Of a DNA stretch of 7,022 bases, positions 5,878 to 7,022 are shown one piece after another. Made by a program: the position numbers and the translations under genes. The notes beneath the pieces are model-generated. The model was not told the origin of the DNA, did not search any database, and was given only the letters and a program-made list of their open reading frames with translations. Source of the DNA: Candidatus Heimdallarchaeota archaeon (lineage in GTDB: Archaea > Asgardarchaeota > Heimdallarchaeia > Hodarchaeales > LC-3); assembly GCA_027364495.1 (NCBI GenBank), contig DAHXPE010000277.1, forward strand, positions 1 through 7,022, in the 5' to 3' direction. Position 1 is the stretch's first letter; each line of letters starts with the position of its first letter.

Positions 5878-6207
5878 TTATTTTGCATTTAGAAAATTAT
5901 AAGTTTTTCCATTTTTTATTATTTCATGTGATTTGTCATACAGCGATTTTATTTTTTGGGTAATTTGTTTAATATTCTTTAATTTCATTATAAACAGTTT
6001 TAGTTATTACCGCAGTCATAGTATTACCAGCACCAGGTATGGTTGCATCAATTTTGGAAAAATCAAATTATAATTTATTTACAAGTTCGATTGCTTTTGA
6101 GTCCAGAAAAGAAAATTTTTCTCTTTAGTTACTTTTGCTGTTTCCCCTAAAGGCATTAATAGTCCTTGCAGGATTCCTTCTAATTCAAATTTCATATAAT
6201 AATTCAT
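5878..6207 (-). pseudogene. Decayed N-terminal fragment of a PPM/LCM-family methyltransferase
   Basis: Pieces of one protein appear in two frames. From ATG 6207 (or 6195) the first frame reads GILQGLLMPLGETAK and then loses register near the A/T runs at about 6109-6120. The second frame continues as FLDSKAIELVNKL, meets a TAA at 6068-6070, and resumes as FDFSKIDATIPGAGNTMTAV before stopping at 5969-5971. This order resembles the N-terminal cap of leucine carboxyl methyltransferase/PPM-family SAM-dependent methyltransferases (GVPETLLIPL, D.KA.E.V..LDYDFSK). The SAM-binding glycine-rich motif and the rest of the usual 270-300 residues are absent. An overlapping 36-codon ORF at 5878-5988 (MKLKNIKQITQKIKSLYDKS at its start) may be a third displaced piece or unrelated. 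The fragment is therefore non-functional as an enzyme. The family assignment is by eye. Confidence 0.5.
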
Positions 6208-6250
6208 CAAATTGAAAAAGAAAGGAAATTATGTAAATTATCAGATACTG

Positions 6251-6260
6251 TTATATAAGA
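6251..6260 (-). promoter_or_regulatory. TATA-like element before the methyltransferase remnant
   Basis: TCTTATATAA on the minus strand lies about 48 bases before the ATG at 6207, which would give a leader of about 20 bases. It suggests the decayed gene once had, or still has, its own promoter separate from the DoxX-like gene that ends 31 bases upstream. Confidence 0.3.
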
Positions 6261-6290
6261 AGATATGAGTAAAATACATTAAAATGACTT

Positions 6291-6821
6291 TTAAGAGTAT
6301 TCAGCTAACATTTTCCACCAGGAAAATTTTTTTTCAATATAAAAATCAACTGAATATTTACTGGGTCCTTCCATAGAATTTATCACTATCAAAAACAGAA
6401 AAGCTATAGCATAGATTATCCCTGTTCCTATATCCGTGGAAGTAGGACCATATGGTCCTCCAAAACCTTCTGGTACACTCCATATAACTAGACTTGTTAT
6501 TATTCCAGCAACATATCCAATTTTTCTCATGAATCCAAAAATTAGACATATTGCTATTGCTAATTCTGTGAAAGCAATTGAGAATGCCCAAAATGCTGGA
6601 TCGGTCTTTGTAATATTGACCCAAAAGGTAAACCATCCATTTAACCAAGAAGGTTGTGATGCAGCGCCTTCCTGTATTAGATCTGGCAAATTTTTAGCAA
6701 AATCCGGTTGAATTTTAAAAAAAGCATCAATCAACCAAATAAATCCAAATAAAATTCTAGCTGCGCTTTTTAATTTAATTGCATGTCTGTAAATAAACCC
6801 TTTTTCAATATTTTGTTCCAT
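6291..6821 (-). CDS. DoxX/DoxD-like integral membrane protein
   Basis: This is a 176-residue membrane protein of the DoxX / thiosulfate:quinone oxidoreductase small-subunit (DoxD-like) superfamily. Four hydrophobic segments are visible, at about 18-36, 77-97, 101-117 and 129-148. Family-like features are ARILFGFIWLIDAFFKIQPDF (19-39 region) in the first helix with its following loop, Glu86 in the second helix, and GGPYGPTSTDIGTGI (121-135) before the fourth helix. Members sit in the cytoplasmic membrane and are linked to quinone or thiol redox chemistry or to oxidative stress, but most are uncharacterised. No DoxA-like partner subunit is nearby, so thiosulfate oxidation cannot be claimed. The ATG at 6821 is well supported by a Shine-Dalgarno sequence (6826-6835) and a TATA box (6861-6870). 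Length is usual for the family and the frame is intact. Confidence 0.85.
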   Translation of the reverse strand: MEQNIEKGFIYRHAIKLKSAARILFGFIWLIDAFFKIQPDFAKNLPDLIQEGAASQPSWLNGWFTFWVNITKTDPAFWAFSIAFTELAIAICLIFGFMRKIGYVAGIITSLVIWSVPEGFGGPYGPTSTDIGTGIIYAIAFLFLIVINSMEGPSKYSVDFYIEKKFSWWKMLAEYS

Positions 6822-6825
6822 TATA

Positions 6826-6835
6826 GATCGCCTTC
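6826..6835 (-). promoter_or_regulatory. Strong Shine-Dalgarno of the DoxX-like gene
   Basis: GAAGGCGATC on the minus strand closely matches the full anti-Shine-Dalgarno complement (GGAGGTGATC, two mismatches). It ends four bases before the ATG at 6819-6821 and fixes this start. It is the best ribosome binding site in the window. Confidence 0.5.
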
Positions 6836-6860
6836 TTAAATTTATTTGTTTATTATTAAT

Positions 6861-6879
6861 TTATAATATATTGATCAAT
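6861..6879 (-). promoter_or_regulatory. TATA box and adjacent palindrome of the DoxX-like gene
   Basis: TATATTATAA (6861-6870) would place the transcription start near 6839, leaving a leader of about 18 bases that contains the Shine-Dalgarno motif. Directly upstream is the 10-bp perfect palindrome ATTGATCAAT (6870-6879), in the TFB-recognition region. It could be an operator half or chance in AT-rich DNA. Confidence 0.4.
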
Positions 6880-7022
6880 GGAAAATTACTTTTTAACTTT
6901 TTTAAAGAGTGATTAGATTATTTTTTTACATTATAGTGAAAGTTGTGAGACCACCTGAACCGGTCGAAGAAGAATTAAAGATCTGAAGTGAAAAAACGCT
7001 ATCCAGTATTGCTGAACCGAGA

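Noticed and set aside
6358..6711. Alternative frames of 91 and 96 codons over the DoxX-like gene
   Set aside because: They overlap the well-supported DoxX-like frame, which has a strong Shine-Dalgarno, four membrane helices and family motifs.
6936..7022. tRNA or T-loop-like GGTTCAG on the minus strand near the edge
   Set aside because: No cloverleaf stems or anticodon arm can be paired around it.

Overview
This AT-rich window looks archaeal, most likely from an Asgard (Lokiarchaeia-like) archaeon. The reasons are two divergent Ras/Rab-like small GTPases within 4.3 kb, TATA-type promoter boxes 25-35 bases before several starts, Shine-Dalgarno motifs before some genes only, and poly-T tracts after most genes. 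No rRNA, tRNA, CRISPR array or insertion sequence is visible.

Layout. Positions 1-428 hold no convincing gene. At 429-1017 (+) lies a Ras-like GTPase whose P-loop and remaining G-motifs are in different frames, broken at an eight-T run. After a terminator-rich gap, 1253-3895 (-) encodes the dominant feature, a secreted S8 subtilisin-like protease. Between its signal peptide and its intact catalytic domain sit about 480 residues of pentad repeats (LFFNS/LWFNS, about 70 perfect copies). A second GTPase follows at 4091-4693 (-), with an eroded guanine-specificity motif and no ATG start. At 4909-5805 (-) is a 298-residue protein whose C-terminus resembles a HEPN/DUF4145-type domain. The span 5878-6207 (-) holds a decayed N-terminal fragment of what reads as a leucine-carboxyl-methyltransferase/PPM-family SAM methyltransferase. 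At 6291-6821 (-) is a DoxX/DoxD-like four-helix membrane protein. The right edge (6906-7022) has an unassigned coding-like scrap.

The genes appear to be separate transcription units, because spacings are 70-490 bases and several have their own promoter or terminator signals. No shared pathway is evident. The strongest novelty is the protease repeat region: a register-locked pentad array whose serine codons come from both TCN and AGY boxes, which points to selection on the peptide and not to simple recent DNA expansion. Two of the loci show frame breaks, so either local gene decay or consensus errors at homopolymers should be kept in mind.
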